From Fischerella sp. PCC 9605 (GTDB lineage Bacteria; Cyanobacteriota; Cyanobacteriia; Cyanobacteriales; Nostocaceae), in assembly GCF_000517105.1 (NCBI RefSeq), contig NZ_KI912148.1:1765033-1829032 (forward strand): a DNA stretch of 64,000 nt. Direction: 5' to 3'. The number at the start of each line of letters is the position of its first letter. Position 1 is the first letter of the stretch. Below are positions 8,525 through 16,354 of this stretch, piece by piece. Position numbers and translations under genes: made by a program. Under the pieces are notes generated by a model. It was not told where the DNA came from, searched no databases, and saw nothing but the letters and a program-made list of their open reading frames with translations.

Positions 8525-8745
8525 GCAACCAAAACTGGATGCTTGAGCTTACGTGAAGCGTACAGAAGTGCTGCTTTCAGATCATCCGCCTCAAGATTGG
8601 GCATTTCTTCCAGGATCTGTTCAGCACTCAGTCCAGCCGCAAACAAGTCCAGCACATCTGATACCCGAATTCTCATACCTCGAATACAGGGACGACCACC
8701 ACACTGTTTGGGATTAACTGTAATTCTTTTTAGTAAGTCTGACAT
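8521..8745 (-). CDS. DUF433 antitoxin-like protein
   Basis: A 74-aa protein of the DUF433 family, the usual antitoxin partner of DUF5615 toxins. The conserved head ITVNPKQCGGRPCIRGMRIRVSDVLDL and the helical tail LSAEQILEEMPNLEADDLKAALLYA are both present. It contains a winged-helix-like DNA-binding fold, so it probably represses its own operon. The four-nucleotide overlap with the toxin gene is preserved although the toxin is broken, leaving an orphan antitoxin. Confidence 0.9.
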   Translation of the reverse strand: MSDLLKRITVNPKQCGGRPCIRGMRIRVSDVLDLFAAGLSAEQILEEMPNLEADDLKAALLYASRKLKHPVLVA

Positions 8746-8922
8746 ATGGTTTCACTCCGAGATGAATCCCTATCCAGCATTTTTTTGGTTACACGTAAAT
8801 GTATATCAATTTTCTGTGGTCGTTTTTACTATAAAACTGAATTTTCGCAAGAATTCTATTAGTTGGTACGAGCAAATGCGAGTTCGACTAATTTACATTA
8901 GACGTGATTTTGAATAATATAC

Positions 8923-9129
8923 CTATTCATCTTGGCTATCTAATTGGTCAAGCTCATCAAGTGCTTTCTGAAGTGCTTGTCTACAGAAATCTGGGTAATT
9001 ATCAATAGCTTTTATTTTATCCAGCATAGACTGAGGAATTCTTAAAGTTAACTTTGCACTTAGTGATTCCTTTCTGTCAGTCTTAAAACCATATTTTTTG
9101 ATTTCTGGGTTGCCATGAGGGTTAGGCAT
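8923..9129 (-). CDS. Small hypothetical protein, possible ribbon-helix-helix
   Basis: A 68-aa protein starting MPNPHGNPEIKKYGFKTDRK. The middle, SLSAKLTLRIPQSMLDKIK, looks like a beta-strand followed by helices as in ribbon-helix-helix regulators, and the tail is acidic (DELDQLDSQDE). No partner gene adjoins it and no strong ribosome site is visible. It may be a DNA-binding regulator; the assignment is tentative. Confidence 0.65.
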   Translation of the reverse strand: MPNPHGNPEIKKYGFKTDRKESLSAKLTLRIPQSMLDKIKAIDNYPDFCRQALQKALDELDQLDSQDE

Positions 9130-9256
9130 TTTTAAATTTTATTATTAACTAGATTGAACAGTAAGTCGACACACTGTATTTTAATAATGGTGGTTATCGC
9201 AAGTTTGGCGACCGGGGATAACCACCAATCCATCTGTAAATCAATGGACATTTACT

Positions 9257-9634
9257 ATGATGTCACGAGAAGACTTAGAAAATAAAACTCTAACAGAACT
9301 TAAGCGGATAGCTGCTTTTTATGGCGTAGCGCCAATCGGAGACATAGGGAATAAGGAATCTTGGATAAAAGCACTGGTGAGTTTTCCGGGTGCAGCTATC
9401 GACCAACTACGTGATGGTAATGGCTTGAGGTTCCCGGAACCTTACCGAATTCACGATCTACTGTCACAGGCTTCTGATTTGCTTGGTAGTCCTACTGATT
9501 CCCAGATCGCCTTAATACGTGCGACTGTCCGAGGTGAAAAGATGAGAGACAATATTGACCAATACTATCAGGAACGATTGTTTACTTTGTGGTTAGCTAA
9601 AAAGCTAATCCAAGATGCCGTAAGACTGCTATAG
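9257..9634 (+). CDS. Hypothetical protein with SAP-like N-terminus
   Basis: A 125-aa protein. The first ~40 residues (LENKTLTELKRIAAFYGVAP...KESWIKAL) resemble the helix-hairpin of SAP/Rho-N-type nucleic-acid binding motifs. The rest is helical with no recognised family. The start may be either of two adjacent ATG codons (9257, 9260); no clear ribosome site. It stands between the toxin-antitoxin region and glyS. Confidence 0.6.
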   Translation: MMSREDLENKTLTELKRIAAFYGVAPIGDIGNKESWIKALVSFPGAAIDQLRDGNGLRFPEPYRIHDLLSQASDLLGSPTDSQIALIRATVRGEKMRDNIDQYYQERLFTLWLAKKLIQDAVRLL

Positions 9635-9742
9635 GTTCAAAGGTTTTAAGGTGCTAACCTACCCTATAATCTGCACACGTCTGCGTTATTGGCAAGGTAA
9701 ACTGTTTGAGTTAAGCCACGCTTTTGTTAACAACATAGTCCT

Positions 9743-11893
9743 ATGCCACATTTTTTATTAGAAGTTGGTACAGAAGAATTACCTGCAAGTTTTTTGAGTA
9801 GCGCTGTTGCACAGTGGAAGTCACTGATTCCCAAAAGTCTGGCTGAAAATAACCTCAACAGTGATGCTGTAGAAGTTTACGGTACTCCTCGGCGTCTGGC
9901 GGTACTCATCAAAGGTTTACCATCCAAGCAAGCAGACCGAGAAGAAGAAGTTAAAGGCCCGCCTGCACAAGCAGCTTTTAAAGATGGCAAACCGACACCA
10001 GCCGCGCAAGGTTTTGCTAAAAAGCAAGGTGTAGAACTTGATGCTTTAGAAGTCCGCGCCACTGATAAAGGGGATTTTGTGTTTGTACAGAAAGTCATCC
10101 CCGGTCGCAGTGTGGCGGAAATTTTGACAGAACTTGTTCCCCAGTGGATTTTGAGCTTAGAAGGTAAGCGCCTAATGCGCTGGGGTGATGGAGATTTGCG
10201 GTTTTCTCGCCCTATCCGTTGGTTGGTGACTTTATTAGATGATGCGGTGCTGCCGATAGAATTAGTGAATGGGTCTGAGACGATAAAGAGCGATCGCATT
10301 TCTCAAGGTCATCGCGTTTTACATCCACAACCAGTCACAATTCCCCAAGCTACTGATTATGTCGCTGTACTGCGCTTGGCATCGGTTGTTGTTAATATCG
10401 AGGAACGGGCAAATATTATCACCCAGGAAGTTAAAGAATCTGCCCAAAAGTTAAATGGGTATGCAGAAATTTACCCAGATTTATTAGAGGAAGTTACGAA
10501 TCTGGTCGAATGGCCTTCAGCAGTAATTGGTGAGTTTGAAAGTGAGTTTTTGAACTTACCAGCAGAAGTAATTACTACTGTCATGGTGCATCACCAGCGT
10601 TATTTTCCTGTATTTAAAGCCAGTAACCATCAAGAATTACTGCCGTATTTTATCACCATTTCCAATGGCGATCCAGCTAAATCAGATATCATTGCTGTTG
10701 GTAATGCTAGAGTCATTCGTGCCCGTTTAGCTGATGGTAAGTTTTTCTATGATGCCGATTTAAAAAATCCTTTGGATAGTTTTTTACCACAGTTAGCGAA
10801 GGTAACTTTCCAAGAAGATTTAGGTTCTTTGTTAGACAAAGTTGGGCGCGTCTCCAAAATTGCTACGCAGATTGCCCAACAACTGCAATTAAGCGAAGAA
10901 GAAAGCCATAATGTTCACCGCGCTGCTTTACTGTGCAAGGCTGATTTGGTGAGTCAAATGGTATATGAATTCCCAGAATTGCAGGGAATAATGGGACAAA
11001 AATATGCCTTGGCAAGTGGAGAACCAGAAGCAGTAGCGACGGCAATTTTTGAACATTATTTGCCACGAGGTGCAGATGATATTTTACCCCAAACAATTAC
11101 AGGTCAAGTTGTTGGTTTGGCAGACAGACTAGATACATTAGTAAGTATCTTTGGTTTGGGGATGATTCCCACCGGTTCTTCTGACCCCTTTGCTTTGCGA
11201 CGGGCAGCAAATGCTGTAATTAACATTACATGGGCAGCAGATTTAGCTATTAATTTACAGCAGCTATTAGAGCAAATTGCCACAGATTTTGTTGCAGAAC
11301 ATGACAAAAATCAAACAGAATTAGTTAATACTTTGCAAGAATTTTTCTTGCAACGCATCCGTACCTTGCTGCAAGAAGAAAAACAGATAGATTACGACTT
11401 GGTCAATGCTGTCTTGGGAGAAAATGACCCAGAGTATGCAGAAAGAGCGTTACAAGATTTATTGGATGTGCGCGATCGCGCTTTATTCCTGCAACAAATC
11501 CGCAACGATGGTACGTTAGATAAAATCTACGAAACCGTCAACCGTTCTGCACGTTTGGCAGCACAGGGAGATTTAGATACCAAACAGCTCGATCCCACCA
11601 CTGCGGTTAGTCCGGAACTATTCCAAAAGCCATCTGAGGCAGCTTTTTATCATGCCCTAGTAGATTTATTACCACAAACGCAAGCAGCACAGCGATCGCG
11701 AAATTATCAACAGCTAGTAGCAGCCCTAGAAAAAATTGCTCCGGCGGTGAGTAACTTTTTTGACGGTCCAGAAAGTGTTTTGGTCATGGATCCCGATCCC
11801 CAAATCAAGCGCAATAGGTTACATTTGCTTGGTTTGCTTCGTAACCATAGCCGAGTTTTGGCAGACTTTGGCGCAGTTGTCAAAAATTTATAG
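9743..11893 (+). CDS. glyS: Glycyl-tRNA synthetase beta subunit
   Basis: The 716-aa beta chain of the bacterial alpha2-beta2 glycyl-tRNA synthetase, which charges tRNA-Gly in the cytoplasm. The opening [18 protein letters not shown], the internal TPRRLAVLI and [11 protein letters not shown] blocks, an HD-like region ([24 protein letters not shown]) and a C-terminal anticodon-binding helical domain ([11 protein letters not shown]) are typical. Length is normal. The alpha subunit gene is not in this window. murD follows in the same direction after about 80 bp. Confidence 0.97.
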   Translation: MPHFLLEVGTEELPASFLSSAVAQWKSLIPKSLAENNLNSDAVEVYGTPRRLAVLIKGLPSKQADREEEVKGPPAQAAFKDGKPTPAAQGFAKKQGVELDALEVRATDKGDFVFVQKVIPGRSVAEILTELVPQWILSLEGKRLMRWGDGDLRFSRPIRWLVTLLDDAVLPIELVNGSETIKSDRISQGHRVLHPQPVTIPQATDYVAVLRLASVVVNIEERANIITQEVKESAQKLNGYAEIYPDLLEEVTNLVEWPSAVIGEFESEFLNLPAEVITTVMVHHQRYFPVFKASNHQELLPYFITISNGDPAKSDIIAVGNARVIRARLADGKFFYDADLKNPLDSFLPQLAKVTFQEDLGSLLDKVGRVSKIATQIAQQLQLSEEESHNVHRAALLCKADLVSQMVYEFPELQGIMGQKYALASGEPEAVATAIFEHYLPRGADDILPQTITGQVVGLADRLDTLVSIFGLGMIPTGSSDPFALRRAANAVINITWAADLAINLQQLLEQIATDFVAEHDKNQTELVNTLQEFFLQRIRTLLQEEKQIDYDLVNAVLGENDPEYAERALQDLLDVRDRALFLQQIRNDGTLDKIYETVNRSARLAAQGDLDTKQLDPTTAVSPELFQKPSEAAFYHALVDLLPQTQAAQRSRNYQQLVAALEKIAPAVSNFFDGPESVLVMDPDPQIKRNRLHLLGLLRNHSRVLADFGAVVKNL

Positions 11894-11978
11894 CCCAAGT
11901 CTATAAAAAGAATGGTGTCAATTGTGCCAAGACACGCTACGATAAATTGTGCTTAACCAGGGACTTCTGCTACAGTCT

Positions 11979-13358
11979 ATGCCCAAAGCTCATGTAATTG
12001 GATTAGGAAAGTCCGGTGTTGCGGCGGCGAGATTGTTGAAACGGCAAGGTTGGCAGGTGGTGCTAAGCGATCGCAACACCACCGAAAACCTCCGTCAACA
12101 ACAACAAGAACTCGCAGCCGAACAAATCGCTGTTGAACTGGGATATTCGCTGGACTTAAATAGTTCAGATGTACCCCAGTTAATAGTTGTTAGTCCCGGT
12201 GTTCCTTGGGATATTCCCGTATTAGTCCAAGCACGAGAATTGGGTATAGAAACTATCGGGGAAATGGAACTTGCATGGCGGCATCTACAATCCATACCTT
12301 GGGTGGCAATTACTGGCACCAACGGTAAAACCACCACTACTTCCCTTATTGCTGCCATTTTTCAAACAGCAGGATTTAATGCTCCGGCCTGCGGTAACAT
12401 TGGCTACGCGGCTTGTGAAGTTGCTCTGTCGTCAAAGCCTCCTGAATGGGTAATTGCGGAGATTAGCAGCTATCAAATCGAATCTTCTAACTCTGTGAAA
12501 CCGCGTATTGGTGTGTGGACAACCTTCACGCCCGATCACCTCAGCCGCCATAAAACATTAGATAATTACTACAACATCAAAGCCCAATTGCTGCGACAGT
12601 GTGAAATACAAGTGTTCAATGGCGATGATACTTACTTAAACAAACTTGGTTTGAGTCATTGGCCCGATGCCTATTGGACAAGTGTTAAAGGTAAAGATTA
12701 CCTAATTGGGGAGAAAGGCTATTACATAGAAGATGATTGGGTTGTAGAGACGCGACATGTCGCGTCTCTACAGAAAGACGAACCCATCGTGAAAGTATCT
12801 GCGTTGCGGATGGTGGGAGAACACAACCAGCAAAATTTATTAATGTCAGTTGCAGCAGCGCGGTTGGCAGGAATTGATAAAACCGCGATTTCTCGCGCTA
12901 TCAGCGAATTTCCCGGCGTTCCTCATCGCTTGGAACACATTTGTAATTGGGAAGGTATTGATTTTATCAACGACAGCAAAGCCACTAATTACGACGCTGC
13001 TGAAGTGGGATTAGCATCGGTGAAAAGCCCAGTAATTTTAATTGCAGGTGGCGAAGCCAAAGCTGGCGATGATACTGGCTGGATGGCACAAATTAAAGCC
13101 AAAGCCGCCGCAGTTTTACTGATCGGTGATGCAGCCGCCGCCTTTGCCCAGCGCCTGCAAGAAGTGGGATATGCCAATTACGAAATTGTAGAAACAATGG
13201 ATCGGGCTGTTTCTAAGTCGGCAGAATTAGCTAAACAGTATCAAGCACCTGTAGTGTTGCTTTCGCCTGCTTGTGCAAGTTTTGACCAATATCCTAACTT
13301 TGAAGTGCGAGGCGACCATTTCCGACAGTTGTGCTTAGAATGGGTGGGAAAAAGTTAA
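11979..13358 (+). CDS. murD: UDP-N-acetylmuramoyl-L-alanine--D-glutamate ligase
   Basis: Adds D-glutamate to UDP-MurNAc-L-Ala in cytoplasmic peptidoglycan precursor synthesis. Features: N-terminal nucleotide-binding loop [14 protein letters not shown], Mur ligase ATP loop [20 protein letters not shown], and the C-terminal NDSKATN and [22 protein letters not shown]-type motifs. ATG 11979 ([10 protein letters not shown]) is preferred to GTG 11949, though neither has a clear ribosome site. A perfect 28-bp palindrome (12744-12771) lies in frame near residues 256-265 and encodes [12 protein letters not shown], repeat-derived sequence in a loop of an essential enzyme. Confidence 0.95.
   Translation: MPKAHVIGLGKSGVAAARLLKRQGWQVVLSDRNTTENLRQQQQELAAEQIAVELGYSLDLNSSDVPQLIVVSPGVPWDIPVLVQARELGIETIGEMELAWRHLQSIPWVAITGTNGKTTTTSLIAAIFQTAGFNAPACGNIGYAACEVALSSKPPEWVIAEISSYQIESSNSVKPRIGVWTTFTPDHLSRHKTLDNYYNIKAQLLRQCEIQVFNGDDTYLNKLGLSHWPDAYWTSVKGKDYLIGEKGYYIEDDWVVETRHVASLQKDEPIVKVSALRMVGEHNQQNLLMSVAAARLAGIDKTAISRAISEFPGVPHRLEHICNWEGIDFINDSKATNYDAAEVGLASVKSPVILIAGGEAKAGDDTGWMAQIKAKAAAVLLIGDAAAAFAQRLQEVGYANYEIVETMDRAVSKSAELAKQYQAPVVLLSPACASFDQYPNFEVRGDHFRQLCLEWVGKS
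12744..12771. repeat. Perfect 28-bp palindrome inside murD
   Basis: GTAGAGACGCGACA followed by its exact reverse complement. Same family as the palindromes at 939, 13782 and 35314, which share the GTAGAGAC/GTCTCTAC ends and 28-bp length but differ in the middle. Confidence 0.95.
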
Positions 13359-13361
13359 AAT

Positions 13362-13417
13362 ACTTTGTGTCTTTGTGCCTTAGTGGTTAAAAAATCTTGA
13401 ACCACCAAGACACAAAG
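13362..13417. terminator. Hairpin between murD and the FAD oxidase
   Basis: Long inverted repeat (ctttgtgtctttgtgcct...gtggtt against aaccaccaagacacaaag) between convergent genes. It belongs to a spacer repeat family also visible near 4.2 kb and probably serves as a bidirectional terminator. Confidence 0.6.
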
Positions 13418-13464
13418 CTTGCCCTTGAGCATAGCGAAGGGACACCAAGTTTGGTAATGCCGAA

Positions 13465-14835
13465 TTAGAAATTTTTAACTTTTAATTCTAGTGCTTTACT
13501 CTTACCAGGATTCATTAACCCATATGGGTCAACCATCTCCTTGAATTTTAATTGCTCTGGGTCGATAACTTTCCTGCCGCCATCTTCAATAATGTAGGTG
13601 TGGGGATTGGCAATAAACACACCTTGTTCTTCGTGATCGCGGATAATTTCGTTTAGGCGTTCTTCTGTTGTGTAACGTACGAGTTGCAAAGCAGCGGGAA
13701 TTGCTGTACCGTTCACCCGAATAAATTCCAAATGCATCATCACTTCATCTCCATAGTGATGATACATATGCTCTACTAGCTGTAGAGACGTGCCATGGCC
13801 CGTCTCTACATCGCCAGGGAAGATACTTTGCAAGTAGGTAATGGAGATATCAACAGTGCGGGCGTGTAAGGTGGTATGGTTCCAAGTGAATTCTAATAAA
13901 TTCGCACTTTTTCCAGCTGCTTGTGCAGGTTGTTGATATGTAATCTTGCCACCGTGTTGCTGTACTAATCCAGGTAATAATTCTAAACTCGGTTCAGCAA
14001 TTAATAATAAAGCAGCGTGAGTGCCATCGGGGATGTACTGCCGTAGGGGAGTAAAGTATTGAGGTATGGGAGATGCAAAGATACCAATCTCTTTTTTAAT
14101 CATGCCATCGGCATCGGCTAAAGCTTGCCCAAATCTTGCCGCTGCCATAAACTCATCGAAAGTAACAATTACCTCTGCCCAAGGATAAGCTGGCCCGAGG
14201 GGAATTTCTACTTCGGTGATGATGCCGTTAATACCCCAAGCATGGTTCACCTTTTGCACATCGTCGCCGCGCAATTCAATCAAGCGTGGTTCATCTTCCA
14301 ACGTCACGACTCGCAGTGCTAAAAGATTACCGCGATCGCCTAACAATCCATATTGTATAGACCCAATTCCCCCACTCCCACCAGCTACAAATCCGGCAAT
14401 TGTTGCTGTGCGGTAAGTAGAAGGTGCCATCCGCATTTCCCAGCCAATTTCTCGTGCTTTTTTATCCAGTGCTGCTAACTTCACTCCCGCTTCAACTCGC
14501 GCTACTCCTGGCTTGATCCAGCGGATCTCTTGCATCCGTGTCATATCAAGAATGACGCCACCGTGTAGCGGTACGCATTGCCCATAATTTCCCGTTCCCG
14601 CACCTCGTACTGTTACGGGAACTCGATACTTAGCGCAGTTGGCTGCAACTTTTAATACTTCTTGCTCGTTGCCAGGACGTATGACTATATCTCCCACTTT
14701 TCCCGCTAATTTCGCGACAAGAACCGGGCTAAAGGTATGGTAATCTTGGGATAACTTTGCTACTTGCCCAGAGTCGCTGATTATTTCGATTCCAGAAAGA
14801 GAATTAATTAAGGCTTCTAAATCGAATGGTTTCAC
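13465..14835 (-). CDS. FAD-binding oxidase, GlcD/D-lactate dehydrogenase-like
   Basis: A 456-aa flavoprotein of the PCMH (FAD_binding_4) superfamily, which oxidises 2-hydroxy acids or similar substrates. The FAD-binding block is VTVRGAGTGNYGQCVPLHGG, followed by APSTYRTATIAGFVAGGSGGIGSIQYG. The C-terminal KFKEMVDPYGLMNPGKSK is the usual closing motif. Substrate and electron acceptor cannot be told. A 28-bp palindrome (13782-13809) is read in frame near residues 342-351 as DVETGHGTSL. It is convergent with murD; no operon partner. Confidence 0.88.
   Translation of the reverse strand: MKPFDLEALINSLSGIEIISDSGQVAKLSQDYHTFSPVLVAKLAGKVGDIVIRPGNEQEVLKVAANCAKYRVPVTVRGAGTGNYGQCVPLHGGVILDMTRMQEIRWIKPGVARVEAGVKLAALDKKAREIGWEMRMAPSTYRTATIAGFVAGGSGGIGSIQYGLLGDRGNLLALRVVTLEDEPRLIELRGDDVQKVNHAWGINGIITEVEIPLGPAYPWAEVIVTFDEFMAAARFGQALADADGMIKKEIGIFASPIPQYFTPLRQYIPDGTHAALLLIAEPSLELLPGLVQQHGGKITYQQPAQAAGKSANLLEFTWNHTTLHARTVDISITYLQSIFPGDVETGHGTSLQLVEHMYHHYGDEVMMHLEFIRVNGTAIPAALQLVRYTTEERLNEIIRDHEEQGVFIANPHTYIIEDGGRKVIDPEQLKFKEMVDPYGLMNPGKSKALELKVKNF
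13782..13809. repeat. 28-bp palindrome inside the FAD oxidase gene
   Basis: GTAGAGACGTGCCATGG...CGTCTCTAC with one mismatch from perfect symmetry. Same family as the palindrome 1 kb away in murD. Confidence 0.92.
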
Positions 14836-15140
14836 AGATGTTCTTTTGTAAATTTCCTTAAAATAATCTTAAATGACATGAATGCAGATTTTTGAGTATC
14901 AAAATCTGCATTCATTGCTGCATCCGGTTTGCAGGCTATATTTAGTTTAAAAAAGGTGGTGTTGCTGAATAATGGGATGAATGAGGGTGACGCGGTGACG
15001 CACCAGACACAGTGATTATTGAGTCATGCAAATTCCAAAATCATCCCGCAATTATGCAACGCCAAAAGGCATTTTTAACCACCAATACACAAAAGCACGA
15101 AGATAAAAATCTGAGATATGCAAGTTAAAAACTTAATGGC
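14836..15140. other. Spacer holding a MITE-like element
   Basis: No gene recognised. It is the upstream region of the FAD oxidase (-) and contains the 106-bp element at 14958-15063. Confidence 0.6.
14958..15063. mobile_element. MITE-like element, 106 bp, 23-bp terminal inverted repeats
   Basis: The left end ggtgttgctgaataatggga... and the right end (reverse complement ggcgttgcataattgcggga...) agree at 17 of 23 positions, including both outer GTTGC and inner GGGATGA blocks. A 6-bp direct repeat AAAAGG lies at or within one base of both ends. No coding capacity. A second element with matching ends is at 35282-35392. Confidence 0.65.
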
Positions 15141-15311
15141 TTAATACGGAAAAATCGGCAATTCCGTCCCCACTTCTTGTGGCGTTGAGATAGTTTGTGG
15201 CTGTGCGGTGCGTTTAGTCTTAACTATCAAAACCATAGATAAAAGCTTGGGGAAGGTAACGCAGATAACTGTACTGATCAGCGTTAGGAGCATACCATCC
15301 ATTAAACGCAT
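15141..15311 (-). CDS. Small membrane peptide, paralogue of the gene at 15752
   Basis: A 56-aa peptide, MRLMDGMLLTLISTVICVTF then PKLL...KTKR...TELPIFPY. It has one N-terminal hydrophobic segment (about residues 7-30) and a basic then polar tail. ATG 15311 is preceded by a strong GGGGGA ribosome site. It aligns with the 81-aa product at 15752-15997 (shared D..LLTL.STV.C..FP.LL....KTKR and FPY), but stops where that one continues into a Cys-rich tail. Function unknown. Confidence 0.7.
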   Translation of the reverse strand: MRLMDGMLLTLISTVICVTFPKLLSMVLIVKTKRTAQPQTISTPQEVGTELPIFPY

Positions 15312-15751
15312 AGATAATCCCCCTTTTTCAATTTGTATCCTATTTCTTCTATTGTTAAACAAAATTTTTAAAACTGACAAACTTCGCAGTTTTGAATTTC
15401 TTTTAGCTTACATAAGCTACATTTAATCTCAAATTTTGTATAACAACCAAACAAATTTTAGAGGGATTGTAAAATCATAAAAAATAGTGTAAATTAATGA
15501 CGGCCGTTGTTTTTATAATGCCATAATACAGCAAAACACGCAATATTATTAAACTGTAAGCTCTAAATGAGCATTGCTAAACATAGATAAATTCTAATCA
15601 AACGTATAGATTTTCATTAATACTAAAATCTACACATAATAAATTTATTTTTGAGTAGTGACTATTAGCAAACACCAACTACTGTAAGCCCCTACTTTTA
15701 TTTGATGAGATTTAATACCCCTGAATATGTTAATTGAAAATAGTTATTCCA
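15312..15751. other. AT-rich spacer between the two small membrane peptide genes
   Basis: No gene recognised. It should contain the promoter of the 56-aa peptide gene. No clear hairpin terminator for the upstream 81-aa gene was found. Confidence 0.4.
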
Positions 15752-15997
15752 TCAATTTGGAGAACATCTACCGCAAAAGTTAGGGCTGAATTTACACGAG
15801 GGGTTGCCTGTCAATGCGTAAGATGTGCAATAAGGAAAAGTTGTAATTTCGTATTTAGCTTTTTGCGAAGTAGAAGCCGTCTGTAATGGTCGATGACGTT
15901 TAGTTTTTGGATTAGTAATGATACCTAAAAGCCTGGGAAAGATTAGGCAGGCAACTGTGCTAAACAATGTCAGCAATGTAGCATCTATACGACCCAT
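15752..15997 (-). CDS. Small membrane peptide with Cys-rich tail, paralogue of the gene at 15141
   Basis: An 81-aa product, MGRIDATLLTLFSTVACLIF followed by PRLL...KTKR and a tail with four cysteines (FPYCTSYALTGNPSCKFSPN, then FCGRCSPN). One predicted membrane span (about residues 7-27), tail probably on the other side. A GGTGAT sequence upstream can serve as ribosome site. Tandem duplication with the 56-aa gene is evident from the shared residues. It could be an exported peptide or a small membrane regulator; no family recognised. Confidence 0.7.
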   Translation of the reverse strand: MGRIDATLLTLFSTVACLIFPRLLGIITNPKTKRHRPLQTASTSQKAKYEITTFPYCTSYALTGNPSCKFSPNFCGRCSPN

Positions 15998-16354
15998 AGG
16001 TAATCACCTGTTCCCTTTTCATTAATTTTGGATAATAGGCGTCTGCTGTTTTTAGTTGGCAGAAAAACTTATTTAAACCAACTAAAAACAAAGTTCGCAC
16101 TAGTTGCAACTTCAGAAGGCTCTAGCTCTTGTTGAGAATGATGCAAGATGCAAGTTTAAACCAACTAAAAACAAACTTAGCATTGCTTTTTGTCTATACT
16201 ATTTAATCATAATATAGATTTTTTTATATATGTACATAAAATCCTCAAAGTTTCTTTAGACAAAAAGAATTGTGTCCATTCAGGTTCGGTATTTTAGCCC
16301 GATCGCAGCATAAGCTGGAAACATAACTCACCGAATTACTGAGGCTGTGGTGTT
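15998..16354. other. Divergent intergenic region with repeated motif
   Basis: Lies between the 81-aa peptide gene (-) and aas (+). It contains the repeated TTTAAACCAACTAAAAACAA element listed separately; otherwise AT-rich. Confidence 0.5.
16047..16175. promoter_or_regulatory. Three copies of a ccaactaaaaacaa motif upstream of the small peptide gene
   Basis: Direct repeats of 21 bp at 16072-16092 and 16155-16175, plus an inverted 13-bp copy (tgtttttagttgg, 16047-16059) that can pair with the first to form a 13-bp stem. Position 50-180 bp upstream of the 81-aa gene suggests operators or a regulatory hairpin. Confidence 0.55.

Noticed and set aside
8923-9129. 68-aa protein considered as antitoxin of a second toxin-antitoxin pair
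   Set aside because: No toxin-like gene adjoins it; kept only as a possible ribbon-helix-helix protein.
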